DNA of 7,125 nucleotides from Oscillospiraceae bacterium (GTDB taxonomy: Bacteria > Bacillota > Clostridia > Oscillospirales > CAG-272). Where the stretch lies: contig SVQS01000095.1 of assembly GCA_015065205.1 (NCBI GenBank), forward strand, positions 1 to 7,125. The letters run 5' to 3'. A program made the position numbers and the translations under genes. This document shows, one piece after another, positions 5,215-7,125 of the stretch. Every line of letters begins with the position of its first letter. The first letter of the stretch is position 1. The notes under the pieces are model-generated. The model was not told the DNA's origin. It made no database searches and worked only from the letters and a program-made list of their open reading frames with translations.

Positions 5215-5978
5215 CAGTGCAGATCCTTGTTGTAAACGTCGGAAGCAACCGCAAGAGCGTAAACGGCGCGACATCCTGCACGGCGCAACAGCTTTGTGCA
5301 CCTCGCCATTCCGTTACCCGTGGTCACGATATCGTCGATGAGAAGCACTGCCTTATCGCGAGGGTCTGCATCCTTTCGCAAATCGATTGAGCCGCGCGCA
5401 TTGCGGATGCGCTCCACGGGTGTCAGCTTTTTCTGCTCCTCACCACCGCGCGAGCGGCACAAGAGCGGCTTCATTTGGAACGAACAGTTCTCGGCTACAC
5501 GACGTGCAAGCTCAGCGGCTTGGTCGATGCCGTTTTGCAGATGTGCCCGACGCGTGCGCGGCAAATAGGTGACAATAACATCCTCGCGCGCCAAATTTTC
5601 TTTTTTGATGACATCCTCTGCCATTTGAGAAAGACGCGAAGCCAAAAAAGCATACGCGCGGTCGTGATTTTTGCGTTTGATGAGGTAAATGAGTCGGTTT
5701 TGTACAAGCGTACGTTTGCTTGGGACGTAATAGACCAGTTTTCTAAAACTCATACACTTTGCCTTGCGCATCCGCTCGGGCATACACTCACATTCGCTTA
5801 CTCGGAGAGCACAGATACCGCAAGTTTCCAGCTCCTCGCTTTCCCATTCGGCAAGACAATTTGAACAAAGAGAAGGAGCGGGCTCTCCTGTGGGCGAATG
5901 CCACGCAAGAAGCGTATGGCAAGCCGCACATTTAGGCGGAAAGAGCAAATCTCGCAGATAGATTATCGCGTGCATCAT
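5214..5978 (-). CDS. comF: ComF-family phosphoribosyltransferase-like protein
   Basis: This 254-residue protein has the two-part layout of the ComF (ComFC/GntX) family. The N-terminal third holds cysteine pairs at 17/20, 38/41, 53/56 and 63/65, as in the zinc-binding part of the family. The C-terminal domain is a type I phosphoribosyltransferase fold with the pyrophosphate/ribose-binding signature VLLIDDIVTTGNGM (211-224, acidic pair Asp215-Asp216) and the usual KKLTPVERIRNARGSI segment before it. In competent bacteria ComFC helps bring single-stranded DNA into the cytoplasm, but many non-competent species also carry it, so a wider role in DNA handling is likely. I chose the ATG at 5978: it overlaps the stop of the upstream helicase gene as ATGA and has GAGGTGG upstream. 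The next codon is also ATG (5975). A longer frame from 6002 would start inside the helicase gene. Coupled translation with recD2 is likely. Confidence 0.93.
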   Translation of the reverse strand: MMHAIIYLRDLLFPPKCAACHTLLAWHSPTGEPAPSLCSNCLAEWESEELETCGICALRVSECECMPERMRKAKCMSFRKLVYYVPSKRTLVQNRLIYLIKRKNHDRAYAFLASRLSQMAEDVIKKENLAREDVIVTYLPRTRRAHLQNGIDQAAELARRVAENCSFQMKPLLCRSRGGEEQKKLTPVERIRNARGSIDLRKDADPRDKAVLLIDDIVTTGNGMARCTKLLRRAGCRAVYALAVASDVYNKDLH

Positions 5979-7125
5979 TCCACCTCGCCAAGCCAACGGC
6001 ACAGCCCCGTATAGCGCATTGATTGGCGGTTATTCTCGACCATTGTGCGGATTTTATCCTCACGTCCTACAAGAATGACCATATTTTGTGCACGGGTGAC
6101 GGCAGTATAGAAGAGGTTGCGGGAGAGCAACATTTCGGATGCCGAGCCAAGAGGAAGCACTACGATAGGATATTCACTGCCCTGACTTTTGTGCACGGTT
6201 ACAGCATAAGCGGGCTCAAGCTCGTCAAGCATATTGAAGTCATAATCGGAAAGGCGGTCATCAAATTCGATCTGCATTTTTTCGTCGGGATAATCTATGC
6301 GAAGAATTGTGCCGATATCACCATTGAAAACGCCGTTGCCCCAAGAGCCGTCCTCGCGCTCCCAATAAATGTCGTAATTGTTTTTGATCTGCATAACGCG
6401 GTCGCCCTCGCGGAAGACGATCTCGCGGAATTTGTATTCGCGCTTGTTTTGGGTTGCAGGATTGAGCACACTTTGCAAAAGCACGTTGAGGTGCTCGGTT
6501 CCCGTTTCACCTCTGCGCGAGGGAGCAATGACCTGCACGCCCTTTACGCCCATCTCACCATAGGTGCGCGGCAGACGGACACTGCACAGCCCTGCCACCG
6601 TTTCGGCAATCTCGTAATCATTTGCGCGTGGCAAGAAGAAAAAGTCGTTGTCTTTTACGTCAAGACGCGGCATCTGACCGTGATTAATAGCGTGTGCGTT
6701 TGTAACAATGAGACTTTCTTGCGCTTGACGGAAAATTTCTTCAAGACGAACCGTAGCAAAGCGTTCGCTTTGTAACAGATCACAAAGCACGTTGCCCGCG
6801 CCTACCGAAGGGAGCTGATCGGCGTCGCCTATGATAACCAGACGCGCCCCCGGCTTGATGGCACGCAAAAGCGCAGACATCAGTGCATTATCAACCATCG
6901 ATGCCTCGTCCACTATGATGGCGTGTTCGTCGAGTAGATTGGTCTCATTTCGCTGAAAGCGAGCGTGTCCGCCCGTTTCGTCGCCGCCGTATTCGAGCAG
7001 GCGGTGAATGGTCTTTGCCTCACAAGAGGTCGACTCGGAAAGGCGCTTTGCCGCGCGTCCCGTAGGCGCGCAGAGAGCGACCTTGAGTCCCATACTGTCA
7101 AAGATGTGCAAAAGTGCACGAACGA
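5975..7125 (-). CDS. recD2: RecD2-type SF1B DNA helicase, C-terminal part (N-terminus outside the window)
   Basis: The frame is open to the window edge. About 382 codons are visible, roughly the C-terminal half of a RecD2 (YrrC-like) helicase of usually 720-800 residues. The first visible residues (VRALLHIFDSMG) match the region just after the Walker A loop, which therefore lies just outside. Visible motifs in order: Ia (CAPTGRAAKRLSE), II (IIVDEASMVD), III (VIIGDADQLPSVGAGNVL), IV (LEEIFRQAQES), the SH3-like insertion with REGDRVMQIKNNYD and GVFNGDIGTI, then AVTVHKSQGSEYP (V) and LFYTAVTRAQNMVILVG (VI). RecD2 is a 5'-3' DNA helicase that acts in repair without RecB or RecC. Apparent starts inside the window (TTG at 7111, ATG at 7093) are internal codons, not the gene start. 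The stop overlaps the comF start by four bases. Confidence 0.94.
   Translation of the reverse strand, partial: VRALLHIFDSMGLKVALCAPTGRAAKRLSESTSCEAKTIHRLLEYGGDETGGHARFQRNETNLLDEHAIIVDEASMVDNALMSALLRAIKPGARLVIIGDADQLPSVGAGNVLCDLLQSERFATVRLEEIFRQAQESLIVTNAHAINHGQMPRLDVKDNDFFFLPRANDYEIAETVAGLCSVRLPRTYGEMGVKGVQVIAPSRRGETGTEHLNVLLQSVLNPATQNKREYKFREIVFREGDRVMQIKNNYDIYWEREDGSWGNGVFNGDIGTILRIDYPDEKMQIEFDDRLSDYDFNMLDELEPAYAVTVHKSQGSEYPIVVLPLGSASEMLLSRNLFYTAVTRAQNMVILVGREDKIRTMVENNRQSMRYTGLCRWLGEVE

Noticed and set aside
6023..6775. 250-codon open frame on the plus strand
   Set aside because: It is antisense to the RecD2 helicase, whose motifs are clear. The translation shows no coherent domain.

Overview
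The window looks chromosomal and comes from a Gram-positive-type bacterium, most likely a member of Bacillota class Clostridia. The reasons are strong purine-rich ribosome binding sites, TTGACA/TATAAT-like promoters, a RecD2-ComF gene pair, an Mbl-like MreB, a MerR regulator followed by small membrane proteins, and several hairpin-rich intergenic repeats. Genus cannot be told from the sequence. Every gene I accept lies on the minus strand, so transcription runs from high to low coordinates.

Right part (about 5214-7125): the C-terminal half of a RecD2-type SF1B helicase, cut by the window edge, overlaps by 4 bp a ComF-family phosphoribosyltransferase gene. The two form a translationally coupled pair linked to DNA repair and DNA handling. 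Middle right (3961-5175): a stand-alone mreB/mbl-like cell-shape gene with its own sigma-A-type promoter and an unusual basic N-terminal extension. No mreC or mreD follows it. Between mreB and the next gene is a roughly 400-bp non-coding fold-back element (3549-3957) with degenerate inverted arms and many internal hairpins.

Middle (2027-3541): a complete M20-family PepD dipeptidase with all metal ligands present. Two abutting hairpins lie in its leader and a 39-bp near-perfect palindrome lies just past its stop codon. Between pepD and the left cassette (1699-1983) is non-coding DNA with a duplicated 16-mer, a partial inverted copy of it and two perfect hairpins.

Left part (122-1698): a compact three-gene operon. 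It encodes a MerR-family regulator, a small lipoprotein-like or membrane-anchored zinc-ribbon protein and a four-helix membrane protein. It is driven by a MerR-style promoter (19-bp spacer with a dyad operator) and ends at a clear intrinsic terminator. It reads as a self-contained, autoregulated sensing module whose function I cannot name. The far left edge (1-110) is non-coding, with palindromic repeat DNA and a probable promoter directed out of the window.
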